The notes beneath the pieces were generated by a model that did not search any database, had not been told where the DNA came from, and saw only the letters and a list, made by a program, of their open reading frames with translations. From Bacteroidota bacterium (GTDB lineage: Bacteria; Bacteroidota; Kryptoniia; Kryptoniales; JAKASW01), in assembly GCA_021785235.1 (NCBI GenBank), contig JAJYGB010000090.1, positions 1 to 6,866 on the forward strand: DNA of 6,866 nucleotides, in the 5' to 3' direction. The first letter of the stretch is position 1; every line of letters begins with the position of its first letter. The position numbers were made by a program, and so were the translations under genes. This document shows, piece by piece, positions 1 to 6,503 of the stretch.

Positions 1-1
1 C

Positions 2-166
2 AGAGAGTGCGGAGCCAATGCCGTCAGCAGCGCCGATTTCCTTGCGAAAGTCCGGAACAGAGGGCCCTCGAATGTACGCTCGGGAAATACTGCGTCAGAG
101 AAACCGGAATCGACCGGGAGGCCTGATCCTGAATTGCTAAAATTATTTACGGGAAAAAAGATATGA
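2..166 (+). CDS. C-terminal end of a probable NYN/PIN-like (YacP-type) RNA-binding domain protein (partial)
   Basis: This frame is open from the window edge for 54 codons and stops at TGA 164-166, so only the tail is seen. The first residues contain ECGANAVSSADFLAKV. This resembles the last strand and helix of NYN/DUF901 (YacP-like) domains, where a 'GA-x-V-hydroxyl-S-x-x-F' segment follows the SDRE-type motif; that motif would lie upstream of the window. A polar linker and a short ending (PELLKLF) follow, as in FCB-group members of the family. Family members are PIN-fold proteins thought to act on RNA. The stop overlaps the start of the next gene as ATGA, which suggests translational coupling and a shared operon. 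The other two forward frames are also open for most of this short stretch, so the frame rests on the ATGA overlap and the family resemblance. The family call is tentative. Confidence 0.5.
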   Translation, partial: RECGANAVSSADFLAKVRNRGPSNVRSGNTASEKPESTGRPDPELLKLFTGKKI

Positions 167-855
167 GAAACCGGTTCATATATGCCTTTGCCACACTCCT
201 AATGCTCTCATGCCGGGTACCTTATGCCAATGCGCAACTCGCAGTCATGGAAGGAAATCAAGTCAGCTTCGGGGAGATTTACCAGACAGGCGAGATGGTT
301 CATAAGGTACTAACGCTGAAGAACGCCGGAAGCGACAGCATAACGATAAAGAGAGTTAGCACAAGCTGCGGTTGTACTGCCGCCCTTGTATCGGACAGCG
401 TACTGGCTCCCGGCCAGGAAACGGAAGTGAAAATACAATTCAATCCAACCGGTTACATCGGCGAAGTAACCAAATACGTTTATATATCGAATTCAGATCC
501 AAAGAACCAGTTGATGACAGTAAAATTGACGGGGTATGTTGCTTACGCGCTGCAGCCCACTCCGGGATATGTGCTGTTCAACAACGCGCGCGTCGGGAAG
601 CTGGACAGCGCGGAGGTAACCCTGTCGAACACGACAAACAAAATCATGAGCATCACGGGAGTAACCGTTCCAACGAAGGATATAACATACAGGCTGAGCA
701 AGAAGGTACTGAAGCCGGGTGAATTCGCGAATCTTGATCTTTACATCACCCCAACGAACTCACGCGATGTCGACGGCTACATCGTGGTTCGGACAACCAG
801 CGACAGACAGCCGCAGCTTCAGATAAGGGTTTTTGCGGGATTGATCGGGGGATAA
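163..855 (+). CDS. Exported DUF1573 domain protein
   Basis: This 230-residue protein starts with a Sec signal peptide: basic MRNR, a hydrophobic core at about residues 5-16, and a likely signal peptidase I cut after ANA24 before Gln25. Cys17 follows MLS and could make a non-standard lipobox, so a lipoprotein is the alternative. Residues 34-127 match DUF1573: an F-G-x-I opening, LTLKNAGSDSITI, the hallmark S-C-G-C-T at 68-72 and an LAPGQ turn before a beta-rich end. Residues 130-230 look like a second Ig-like (ASH/DUF1573-type) beta domain with its own KPGE turn. DUF1573 proteins are common in Bacteroidota as periplasmic or surface proteins of unknown function. The gene overlaps the upstream frame by ATGA. 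Its own ribosome binding site is weak (GGGAAAAAAG), so coupling to the upstream gene is plausible. Its stop is 1 nt from the convergent clpX stop. Confidence 0.88.
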   Translation: MRNRFIYAFATLLMLSCRVPYANAQLAVMEGNQVSFGEIYQTGEMVHKVLTLKNAGSDSITIKRVSTSCGCTAALVSDSVLAPGQETEVKIQFNPTGYIGEVTKYVYISNSDPKNQLMTVKLTGYVAYALQPTPGYVLFNNARVGKLDSAEVTLSNTTNKIMSITGVTVPTKDITYRLSKKVLKPGEFANLDLYITPTNSRDVDGYIVVRTTSDRQPQLQIRVFAGLIGG

Positions 856-856
856 G

Positions 857-2122
857 TCAGGCTGTCGCCTGTTTTCGCTTCGTCAGGAAAAGTGGGTCGG
901 CTCCGGACGTGACGACGTCTTTCGTTATAACGCACTTGGCGATGTCGGACATCGATGGTAGGTTGTACATGATATCGAGCATTTTCTCTTCCAGGATGGA
1001 CCTCAAACCGCGCGCGCCGGTTCCCCGTTCGATTGCCTTCTCAACTATCGCCATCAGGGCATCTTCCTCGAAGTCAAGTTCGACATCCTCAAGCTTGAAG
1101 AGTTTCTTGTATTGCTTCACGAGCGAATTTTTCGGGAGGGTCAGTATATCCTTCATGGCGTCGTTGCTGAGAGTGTGAAGCGTCGCGACAACCGGCAAGC
1201 GGCCGATGAATTCAGGTATCAACCCGAATTTCAGAAGGTCGTCCGGCTGGACAAGCGGGAGGAGTTCGTTGACCTCATCGTCTTTCACCGAATGGATCTC
1301 GGCGCCGAAGCCCATCGGGTTCTTGCTTACACGCCGAGCTATTGTTTTTTCGAGCCCTTCGAAGGCGCCTCCGCAAATGAAGAGGATATTCCTCGTGTTC
1401 ACGTTGATAAGAGGCTGTTCGGGGTGCTTCCTCCCGCCGCGCGGAGGAACTCCCGCAGTCGTCCCTTCCAGTATCTTGAGCAGCGCTTGTTGGACACCTT
1501 CGCCGGAGACGTCGCGCGTGATCGACGGAGTATCGCTCTTTCGCGCGATCTTGTCTATTTCGTCGACGTACACTATCCCTCTTTCGGCGCGAGCCACATC
1601 GTAGTCGGTGTTCTGCAGGAGATGAACGAGGATGGTCTCCACGTCGTCGCCGACGTAGCCCGCCTCGGTCAAAGTCGTCGCGTCTGCAATCGCAAAGGGG
1701 ACGTTTAGTATTCTAGCCAGGGTCTGCGCCAGGAGCGTCTTGCCGGTCCCGGTCGGTCCGATCAATAGGATATTGCTTTTCTCGATCTCGGTATCGTCTT
1801 CCGAACTGATACCAGGAGGGAGGGATATTCGCTTGTAATGGTTGTAAACCGCGACCGAAAGAATCTTCTTGGCGTGCTCCTGTCCTATGACATACTCATC
1901 CAGCGCACTTTTAATTTCTACGGGGGTCAGGGGGGCTTTTTCTGAAAATCCCTCGGCGTGCTGCTTGTAGGCAGGTATGTTACTGCGCAGTATCTCAACC
2001 GAGTGCTCGACGCAGATATCGCAGATATAAACGTCGCCCGGGCCGGCGACGAGGCTCTTAACCTCTTTCGCTTCGCGCCCGCAGAAGGAGCATCGCATTT
2101 CCTCTTGGTGTTGTTTCGTCAT
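857..2122 (-). CDS. clpX: ATP-dependent Clp protease ATP-binding subunit ClpX
   Basis: ClpX is a hexameric AAA+ unfoldase that recognises tagged or damaged cytoplasmic proteins and threads them into ClpP. At 421 residues it is the usual length. Visible in order: the N-terminal zinc-binding domain (C11, C14, C34, C37), Walker A GPTGTGKT (122-129), the pore-loop GYVG (155-158), Walker B ending VDEID (186-190), the RKH loop (231-233), arginine finger R308 in EFIGR, and sensor-2 GARGLR (369-374). The ClpP-docking tripeptide, I-G-F in most ClpX, reads M-G-F at 270-272. The gene is last in the tig-clpP-smORF-clpX unit and starts 6 nt after the small ORF stop. No Shine-Dalgarno is seen before the chosen ATG. 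Met9 has AGAGG upstream but only about 2 nt away, so the longer start is kept. The TGA stop faces the DUF1573 stop with 1 nt between. Confidence 0.98.
   Translation of the reverse strand: MTKQHQEEMRCSFCGREAKEVKSLVAGPGDVYICDICVEHSVEILRSNIPAYKQHAEGFSEKAPLTPVEIKSALDEYVIGQEHAKKILSVAVYNHYKRISLPPGISSEDDTEIEKSNILLIGPTGTGKTLLAQTLARILNVPFAIADATTLTEAGYVGDDVETILVHLLQNTDYDVARAERGIVYVDEIDKIARKSDTPSITRDVSGEGVQQALLKILEGTTAGVPPRGGRKHPEQPLINVNTRNILFICGGAFEGLEKTIARRVSKNPMGFGAEIHSVKDDEVNELLPLVQPDDLLKFGLIPEFIGRLPVVATLHTLSNDAMKDILTLPKNSLVKQYKKLFKLEDVELDFEEDALMAIVEKAIERGTGARGLRSILEEKMLDIMYNLPSMSDIAKCVITKDVVTSGADPLFLTKRKQATA
858..875 (+). terminator. Probable intrinsic terminator of the DUF1573 operon, inside the clpX 3' end
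   Basis: Two bases after the DUF1573 stop, CAGGC (858-862) pairs perfectly with GCCTG (867-871) across a TGTC loop, and TTTT (872-875) follows at once. This is the layout of a rho-independent terminator reading plus. The stem is only 5 bp but has four G-C pairs. On the minus strand the hairpin is not followed by a T-run, so it should not stop clpX transcription. All of it except the flank lies in clpX coding sequence for the C-terminal residues. Confidence 0.55.
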
Positions 2123-2128
2123 TAATTA

Positions 2129-2248
2129 TTAATATTCTTTTTCAATGCCTTTTTGTCGTTGACTTTTCACATCCGCGATCACGGTCGGAACCGCGATGGC
2201 AAATAATACAATAAAAACGAGCATAACAAGCAGAAGCAAGCTGCTCAT
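2129..2248 (-). CDS. Small single-pass membrane protein between clpP and clpX (39 aa)
   Basis: I do not recognise this protein. The reading frame runs from ATG (2248-2246) to TAA (2131-2129), 39 codons. Residues 4-25 are almost wholly hydrophobic (LLLLVMLVFIVLFAIAVP, then TVIA), a full-length transmembrane helix. The tail from Asp26 is polar and mixed-charge (K28, R31, K33, E36, K37, E38) and ends in Tyr39. The positive-inside rule suggests the tail is cytoplasmic. It fills the clpP-clpX gap: 27 nt after the clpP stop and 6 nt before the clpX start, the same strand and tight packing as the operon. A GGAG lies about 14 nt upstream, farther than ideal, so the ribosome binding site is weak; clpX next door has none either. 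A chance ORF cannot be excluded, but amphipathic layout and fit in the gap favour a real gene. A link to Clp function is inferred only from position. Confidence 0.6.
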   Translation of the reverse strand: MSSLLLLVMLVFIVLFAIAVPTVIADVKSQRQKGIEKEY

Positions 2249-2275
2249 ATGTTTTTTTATAACTCCGGATTAGTT

Positions 2276-2947
2276 TCACTTCTTTTTACCTTCTCTTTTG
2301 ACGAGGACATTGTCAATCAAGCCATACTTGACAGCCTCTTCGGCGGACATAAAATAATCCCTGTCCGTGTCTTTTTCAATTTGCTCAATAGGCTTGCCCG
2401 AATGGTGGGAGAGTATATCGTTCAGGCGGTGTTTGGTCTTGATGACCTCCTCAGCCTGGATACTGATATCGGCGGCGGTACCCTGGAAGCCCCCCCACGG
2501 CTGGTGTATCATGATCCTGGCGTTCGGAAGAGAAGTCCTCTTCCCCGCGTTTCCTCCCGCAAGCAACACGGCGCCCATACTCGCCGCCAGGCCGACGCAC
2601 GTCGTGGCAATTTCCGGCCGGACGTATTGCATAGTATCGTAGATCGCCAGGCCCGCCGACACGCTCCCGCCGGGGCTGTTGATGTACAGATTGATGTCTT
2701 TGTTGGGTTCTTCACTTTCCAGAAAAAGGAGCTGGGCAATAACGAGACTGGCGACGGTATCGTCTATCGCGGTCCCGATGAAGATGATCCTCTCCTTCAG
2801 AAGCCTCGAGAAGATATCGTACGCTCTCTCTCCGCGGCCGGTCTGCTCGATTACGTACGGAATTGTCAACTGGTTATAGATTTCCATGCGTCCAGGGTTA
2901 GTTGATGTGCCGGAGATTAGGCTATCATTTGGATTAGATATTGCCAT
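2276..2947 (-). CDS. clpP: ATP-dependent Clp protease proteolytic subunit ClpP
   Basis: ClpP is a serine peptidase that forms a two-ring, 14-subunit chamber and degrades proteins delivered by ClpX in the cytoplasm. The catalytic triad is intact: Ser123 in GLAASMGA, His148 in MIHQP and Asp197 in DTDRD, with the family's spacing (25 and 49 residues). The family signature [16 protein letters not shown] and the N-terminal core [17 protein letters not shown] are present. The ATG at 2947 is chosen because GAGGA (2960-2956) sits 8 nt upstream, 4 nt after the tig stop. An ATG at 2962 would add five residues and overlap tig by 11 nt but has no ribosome binding site. About 29 residues precede the usual core, longer than the E. 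coli mature form. They may be a propeptide; Met21 of this form (codon start 2887) is another possible start. Confidence 0.97.
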   Translation of the reverse strand: MAISNPNDSLISGTSTNPGRMEIYNQLTIPYVIEQTGRGERAYDIFSRLLKERIIFIGTAIDDTVASLVIAQLLFLESEEPNKDINLYINSPGGSVSAGLAIYDTMQYVRPEIATTCVGLAASMGAVLLAGGNAGKRTSLPNARIMIHQPWGGFQGTAADISIQAEEVIKTKHRLNDILSHHSGKPIEQIEKDTDRDYFMSAEEAVKYGLIDNVLVKREGKKK

Positions 2948-2951
2948 TTTG

Positions 2952-4238
2952 TCAGTCCTCATGTTCGTGAGTCGGTGTTTTTTCGATGACTTTTATTTCC
3001 GATTTGTCGACGATGAAATTGAACATCTCGTTGAACAGAAGCTTGTTCTTGACGTCGTTTGAATTCTTGTAAAAATCCAGGAGCTTCGACCGGTCGAGCC
3101 TGTATTTCGTCGCTTCGTCGTCCGCGGTTCGCTCGAGGACGGCGTCGTCGAGTTTCAGGTTCTCCTTTTGGATGATCGAAGCCGCTAGCAGGTTCCACTT
3201 GACCGCCCTGGTGCCCGCTTCCCGGTAGCGCTCCTTGACGAAGCTCTCGTCCACTTCCTGATTGTTGGACTGCTTTTTCAGTTCCTCGATGAGATCGTTC
3301 AGATAGTCCTCGACCATACTCTCGGGGACTTCGAATTCATTCTTTTTCAGGAGCTCCTCGGCAATTTTGTCGCGGAGTTCCTCTTCCGCCTTCTCCTCGT
3401 AGTAGTGTTCCAGCTCCCTTTCGATGTCCTTCTTGAGGCCATCGAGGTTCTCCATTTTACCGCCGGACACTTTCTTCGCGAACTCGTCTGATAATTCGGG
3501 CATCACGAACTTTTCGATTTTCTTCACGGACACCTTGAAGGGTTTCTTTCCGGAAGCCTGGCCCGCTTTGTCAAATGTCTCCAGTTCGAGGTTGAACTGA
3601 TCCCCAACTTTCGATTTCAGCAATCTCTCGCGTATTTCGCTCAGCTCGGGCGCCTTGCTCCTGAGATCAACCTTGTAGTTCTCGCGTCTCTGACCTATCA
3701 GCGGCACACCCCGTTCGTCGATAACCTGCAGGTCTACTGTCACGACAGCCTTATCGTCCTCGAGAGAGTCGGTCTCCTGCAATTCCGAATTCGCCTCGCG
3801 GATATGCATGAGTTCATGCTCGATCGTTTCAGGAAGGATCTGGTACATGGCGCGCTCCAGCTTCATCCCTTCATAGCCCTGCGGATCTATTGAGGGAACC
3901 ACCTCATAGGTCAGGAAGAAATGAAGAGGATCGCCCGGTTTCCGTGTGTCGAAATTATAATCGACGACGCCTGCAACCTTTGTGCTTTCCTTTTCAAATA
4001 TGTCTTTGACCAACTCGTTCACTATGTCGGGTATCGACTCCGATTCGATTTCGTCGCCGTATCTCTTCTTGACAATTTCTATCGGGGTCTTCCCTTTTCT
4101 GAAACCGGGTATTGCAGCGTTCTTCTGAAATTCCGAATACGCCGAATCGAACTTATCCTTAACCAGGTTATCCTCAACCGTTGCAGTCACCTCGAGCTGT
4201 TTTTTCAGTCCACCGAGGTCTGTAATCTTATAATCCAC
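2952..4238 (-). CDS. tig: Trigger factor, ribosome-associated chaperone
   Basis: Trigger factor docks at the ribosome exit tunnel and shields nascent chains. At 428 residues it is near the family length. The N-terminal ribosome-binding domain (about 1-115) carries the signature GFRKGK at 45-50, followed by [14 protein letters not shown]. The middle region, about 160-255, sits where the FKBP-type prolyl isomerase domain is found. It keeps [12 protein letters not shown] and [11 protein letters not shown] but lacks the usual glycine-rich 'IPGFE' core, so isomerase activity is probably lost. From about 256 to 415 is the charged, helical C-terminal chaperone domain, then a THEHED tail. The start codon is GTG, with AAAGGA (4250-4245) 6 nt upstream. 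Order tig-clpP-clpX is a classic protein quality-control cluster. The leader between tRNA-Leu and tig is 195 nt. Confidence 0.96.
   Translation of the reverse strand: MDYKITDLGGLKKQLEVTATVEDNLVKDKFDSAYSEFQKNAAIPGFRKGKTPIEIVKKRYGDEIESESIPDIVNELVKDIFEKESTKVAGVVDYNFDTRKPGDPLHFFLTYEVVPSIDPQGYEGMKLERAMYQILPETIEHELMHIREANSELQETDSLEDDKAVVTVDLQVIDERGVPLIGQRRENYKVDLRSKAPELSEIRERLLKSKVGDQFNLELETFDKAGQASGKKPFKVSVKKIEKFVMPELSDEFAKKVSGGKMENLDGLKKDIERELEHYYEEKAEEELRDKIAEELLKKNEFEVPESMVEDYLNDLIEELKKQSNNQEVDESFVKERYREAGTRAVKWNLLAASIIQKENLKLDDAVLERTADDEATKYRLDRSKLLDFYKNSNDVKNKLLFNEMFNFIVDKSEIKVIEKTPTHEHED
2956..2960 (-). promoter_or_regulatory. Ribosome binding site of clpP, inside the tig 3' end
   Basis: The minus strand reads GAGGA here, 8 nt before the ATG at 2947 and overlapping the last codons of tig. 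It decides the clpP start in favour of the shorter form. It also implies that ribosomes finishing tig help to initiate clpP. Confidence 0.65.
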
Positions 4239-4244
4239 TTTCTT

Positions 4245-4250
4245 TCCTTT
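4245..4250 (-). promoter_or_regulatory. Ribosome binding site of tig (fixes the GTG start)
   Basis: The minus strand reads AAAGGA at 4250-4245, 6 nt before GTG 4238-4236. It is the best Shine-Dalgarno in the minus-strand unit. A small hairpin (4252-4256 pairing with 4264-4268, CCGAA/TTCGG, 7-nt loop) ends 1 nt upstream of it. Confidence 0.65.
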
Positions 4251-4351
4251 CCCGAATGGGTTCTTCGGATTTTACAAATTCTTTCCTCCGTGAAGGGTCT
4301 TCGGCTTCCGGCAGTATCACGGGAATATTGGCTCAGAGGAACGACCATCCC

Positions 4352-4399
4352 AAAAACCGGGAAAGCCTCTTCAGCGGGGCTTCACGAGACCCCACCCGG
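4352..4399 (-). terminator. Possible attenuator or partial terminator between tRNA-Leu and tig
   Basis: On the minus strand, CCGGG (4399-4395) can pair with CCCGG (4361-4357), and TTTTT (4356-4352) follows directly. The enclosed 33 nt can form either AAGCC/GGCTT (4378-4382 with 4363-4367) or GGGG/CCCC (4390-4393 with 4376-4379), but not both fully, since they share 4378-4379. A stem ending in a T-run could let tRNA-Leu be made in excess over the tig-clpPX mRNA. The wide, branched loop makes it a weak terminator on paper. Confidence 0.3.
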
Positions 4400-4433
4400 C
4401 GGCTTACTGAGCTACATATCTCTCACATTTTTG

Positions 4434-4515
4434 TGGGTAGAGGGGGACTCGAACCCCCATCCCGTTAGGGACTAGCTCCTAAGGCTAGCGCGTCTGCCAA
4501 TTTCGCCATCTACCC
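4434..4515 (-). tRNA. tRNA-Leu, anticodon UAG
   Basis: The minus strand folds as a complete class II tRNA of 82 nt: acceptor GGGTAGA/TCTACCC, TG at 8-9, D-stem GCG/CGC around AAATTGGCAGA, anticodon stem CTAGC/GCTAG with loop CTTAGGA, a long variable arm with stem CCC/GGG, and T-stem GGGGG/CCCCC around TTCGAGT. The anticodon is TAG, reading CUA (and CUN by wobble). The discriminator base is A, as expected for leucine. The 3' CCA is not encoded: ACA follows, so CCA must be added by the nucleotidyltransferase. It lies first in the unit with tig, clpP and clpX. Confidence 0.95.
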
Positions 4516-4557
4516 GCTAAACGGGCCGTATTAGCTCACCGCTCACGCAGGCTTGTA

Positions 4558-4586
4558 AATATAACTCCTGAACGCCAATTCTTCAA
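4558..4586 (-). promoter_or_regulatory. Likely housekeeping promoter of the tRNA-Leu/tig/clpP/clpX unit
   Basis: On the minus strand TTGAAG (4586-4581) and TATATT (4563-4558) are separated by exactly 17 nt, a good -35/-10 pair. Transcription would begin near 4551, about 36 nt before the mature tRNA 5' end. No better pair is visible nearer tig or the clp genes, which supports one long transcript. Confidence 0.5.
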
Positions 4587-4906
4587 AAATGTGGGAAATA
4601 GCCCATAATAGGCCACTTCCGCCGTAAATTGTTGACAAACTGCGGTTGCGCGGGCCCCTTAATAGCAGGCGGCGGTTGGTACGGTCGGAAGCAAAAACGC
4701 AAGCAAAATTCGCGGTTGCGACCAACTTGGACAACTGGCCAGGCATACCTCTGGACATCAGCTACCCCGTAAATTTGCTGTCTTTGACAGAAAACCAGCG
4801 AATAGAGAGGTATTGGCGCGGAGTAAATCTCTGTATCAGAAGACCTAAGAATCGTGACCACAGCAGCAGAACAACTGTTTTCTGAACGACGGAAAGGACC
4901 ACCTTT
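4587..4906. other. Spacer between divergent units, no gene seen
   Basis: The frames open here give proteins rich in Cys, Arg and Trp with no recognisable motif, start only at TTG or lack a ribosome binding site, and look like chance. A TTGACA at 4784-4789 (plus) has no matching -10 at 16-18 nt. A short inverted repeat is listed separately. The promoter for the plus-strand receiver gene should lie here, but I cannot place it. Confidence 0.5.
4778..4790. repeat. Short inverted repeat in the divergent spacer
   Basis: CTGTC (4778-4782) and GACAG (4786-4790) are perfect inverted arms around TTT. After one mismatched base on each side, TTT (4774-4776) and AAA (4792-4794) extend the symmetry. It could be a weak hairpin or a dimeric regulator site; nothing else supports a choice. 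Confidence 0.3.
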
Positions 4907-4945
4907 ATGACAGCAGTTCAGGCAATTCCCCCTACAATTCATTAA
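4907..4945 (+). CDS. Possible 12-residue leader ORF before the receiver gene
   Basis: ATG 4907 begins a 12-codon frame (MTAVQAIPPTIH) ending at TAA 4943-4945. A strong ribosome binding site, GGAAAGGA (4891-4898), is 8 nt upstream. The receiver gene's own ATG (4958) follows 12 nt after this stop, in the same frame, and has no Shine-Dalgarno. It may be a leader peptide whose translation feeds the receiver gene by re-initiation. It may instead be the old N-terminus of that gene, cut off by an in-frame stop. The Pro-Pro pair could slow ribosomes, but that is speculation. Confidence 0.35.
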   Translation: MTAVQAIPPTIH

Positions 4946-4957
4946 CTTGAATTTGTC

Positions 4958-5356
4958 ATGGGAAAAGATCCTAGCAGGCTAACAGGAAAGATACTCGTTG
5001 TCGACGACGAGAAAGCCATAACGGATTTGTTCTCCCAGATTCTGGGGGACATGGAGTATGAAGTCAGGGCGGTAGATGACGGAGAAGAGGCTCTGAAGAT
5101 CATCGACGCATACAAGCCGGATGTGGTAGTATCAGATGTTCATATGCCGAGAATCGACGGGGACGAACTCTACAAGCGTGTCATCGAAAGGAAGCCGTCG
5201 TACGCAAACAGATTTATATTTCTTACCGGCAGCAACGTCGACGCCAAGCTTCAACATTTTCTTGCCACGTCGGGTTGCGAAGTCCTCTCCAAACCGTTCG
5301 ACATTCTTGAGCTCTCGGAGATAATCAAAAAGAAGATCGGAAAGTCAAGTTCATAG
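4958..5356 (+). CDS. Stand-alone response regulator receiver (CheY-like)
   Basis: This 132-residue protein is a single receiver domain with no output domain. The acidic pocket is D16-D17, the phospho-acceptor is D60 in VVSDVHMP, and the switch residues T90 (FLTG) and K112 (LSKPF) are in place, so it should accept phosphate from a histidine kinase. The last helix ends in KKKIGKSSS. No kinase gene is in the window, so it is an orphan here; its role could be a phosphorelay intermediate or a protein-interaction switch. The ATG has no ribosome binding site of its own, and a short in-frame ORF with a good one ends 12 nt upstream. The gene is 82 nt before thiL on the same strand, with no clear terminator between. 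Confidence 0.93.
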   Translation: MGKDPSRLTGKILVVDDEKAITDLFSQILGDMEYEVRAVDDGEEALKIIDAYKPDVVVSDVHMPRIDGDELYKRVIERKPSYANRFIFLTGSNVDAKLQHFLATSGCEVLSKPFDILELSEIIKKKIGKSSS

Positions 5357-5438
5357 CGGCATTATCCAACCGGGTCTCAATTACCGGCTTACGATTTGAT
5401 TTCACTCGGGCATTGACTATTTTCATCAAAGAGGTATA

Positions 5439-6503
5439 GTGGATATCAAATTTACACCGGTCTCTTCGATAGGCGAGTTCGGACTGGTCGACAAATTCGC
5501 ATCTCTCGCGGCGCGTTTCTCGAACCCAAACGTTGTAAACACAATCGGTGACGACGCGGCGGTGCTCAGAACCACGGCCGGAATGCTTTCCGTGATAACG
5601 ACCGACCTCCTCATTCAGAACGTTCACTTCGACGCTTCCTACACATCGATGAAACATCTCGGACGGAAGGCTGCTGCCGTGAACCTGAGCGACATAGCAG
5701 CCATGTCCGCGCTTCCAACCGCTGCCTTCGTATCGCTGGGGATTCACTCTAACCTGAGTGTGGAGATGGCCGAAGAGTTTTACGACGCGCTCACCGCGGA
5801 GTTCGGCAGGTTTGGCTGCGCCGTTGCCGGCGGTGACACTTCCGCATCACCTGTCGGATTTGTCGTCAGCATAACTGTGACAGGAGAGGTAGAACCGGAC
5901 CGTCTCCCGATGCGCGGCGGCGCCATGGACGGCGATGTTGTCTGCGTGACCGGCGATCTCGGACGCTCGCACGCGGGCCTAAGGGTACTCCAGAGAGAGA
6001 AGCACAGGTACGTTGAAGCCGGCCAGCCGGCAGATTACTCGCCCGACTTCGAAGGATACGATACCACCCTTCAGAAACACCTGATGCCGGAGGCACGTGT
6101 GAAACTATCCCGGGAAATCACCGATAAGATCCAGGTGCATTCCATGATCGACGTGAGCGACGGACTCGTATCGGATATGCTCCACATCTGCAAGTCGAGC
6201 CGTGTATCAGCGGCCCTGGACGAGGAGTTTATCCCGCTGGATCCGATTACGAGGCGGACGGCGAAGGAATTTAATGAGGACCCGCTGACCTACGCACTCT
6301 ACGGCGGTGAAGACTACGAACTCCTTTTCACGATCGCGGAGAACGACTTTCAGAAACTATATTCTCTCGAGGGGGAGATCAGGCCGATAGGCAGGATCAC
6401 TGCGGGCGAGCCGATGGTTACAATAAAACGTCTCAGCGGTGCTACCGAAAGCTACAAGGACTTCCCCTCCTACCAGCATTTCGCCAGGAAAAATCACCTC
6501 TAA
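5439..6503 (+). CDS. thiL: Thiamine-phosphate kinase ThiL
   Basis: ThiL uses ATP to phosphorylate thiamine monophosphate to thiamine diphosphate, the last step of cofactor synthesis, in the cytoplasm. It belongs to the PurM/AIRS ATP-binding superfamily. The family's blocks are present in order: IGDDAAV (36-42), TTDLLIQNVHF (54-64), NLSDIAAMSALP (82-93), GGDTS (131-135), VTGDLGRSHAGL (170-181), MIDVSDGL (236-243) and YGGEDYELLF (288-297). At 354 residues it is slightly longer than usual, the excess being mostly a linker around 186-210. The start is GTG with GAGG (5431-5434) 4 nt upstream. No other thi gene is in the window. The TAA stop (6501-6503) overlaps the stop of the convergent phosphodiesterase gene. 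Confidence 0.95.
   Translation: MDIKFTPVSSIGEFGLVDKFASLAARFSNPNVVNTIGDDAAVLRTTAGMLSVITTDLLIQNVHFDASYTSMKHLGRKAAAVNLSDIAAMSALPTAAFVSLGIHSNLSVEMAEEFYDALTAEFGRFGCAVAGGDTSASPVGFVVSITVTGEVEPDRLPMRGGAMDGDVVCVTGDLGRSHAGLRVLQREKHRYVEAGQPADYSPDFEGYDTTLQKHLMPEARVKLSREITDKIQVHSMIDVSDGLVSDMLHICKSSRVSAALDEEFIPLDPITRRTAKEFNEDPLTYALYGGEDYELLFTIAENDFQKLYSLEGEIRPIGRITAGEPMVTIKRLSGATESYKDFPSYQHFARKNHL

Larger units (their letters stand above)
4239..4433 (-). other. Structured leader between tRNA-Leu and tig
   Basis: This 195-nt stretch has no convincing gene. On the minus strand it holds several perfect complementary segments, read from the tRNA side: a 5-bp stem 4395-4399/4357-4361 enclosing two mutually exclusive inner stems; a long-range pair 4336-4341/4283-4288 (GAGGAA/TTCCTC); nested inside it 4317-4322/4288-4293 (TCACGG/CCGTGA), sharing base 4288; then the small hairpin beside the tig ribosome binding site. 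The transcript from the tRNA promoter would carry this leader after tRNA 3' processing. I recognise no known riboswitch class. Folding is by eye only. Confidence 0.4.

Noticed and set aside
1112..1708. 198-codon plus-strand frame opposite clpX
   Set aside because: Shadow of the highly conserved clpX AAA+ domain.
2249..2905. 218-codon plus-strand frame opposite clpP
   Set aside because: Shadow of clpP, whose catalytic triad and family motifs are intact in the real frame.
4256..4468. Plus-strand frame across the tRNA and tig leader (ends GGLEPPSR)
   Set aside because: It is the antisense reading of tRNA-Leu, a common false protein, and has no ribosome binding site.
4643..4717. Three copies of GCGGTTG in the spacer as operator repeats
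   Set aside because: Irregular spacing, short unit, differing flanks; not distinguishable from chance.
4784..4816. TTGACA as a promoter for the receiver gene
   Set aside because: The nearest TATTGG is 21 nt away and no good -10 lies at 16-18 nt.
4583..4942. 119-codon minus-strand frame in the divergent spacer
   Set aside because: Cys/Arg/Trp-rich, no motif, overlaps the tRNA promoter and the leader ORF, and no ribosome binding site was seen. Probably chance.
5413..5440. TTGACT with TATAGT 16 nt later as a thiL promoter
   Set aside because: The -10 element overlaps the GTG start, so the transcript would begin after the start codon; GAGG at 5431-5434 supports translation from that GTG.
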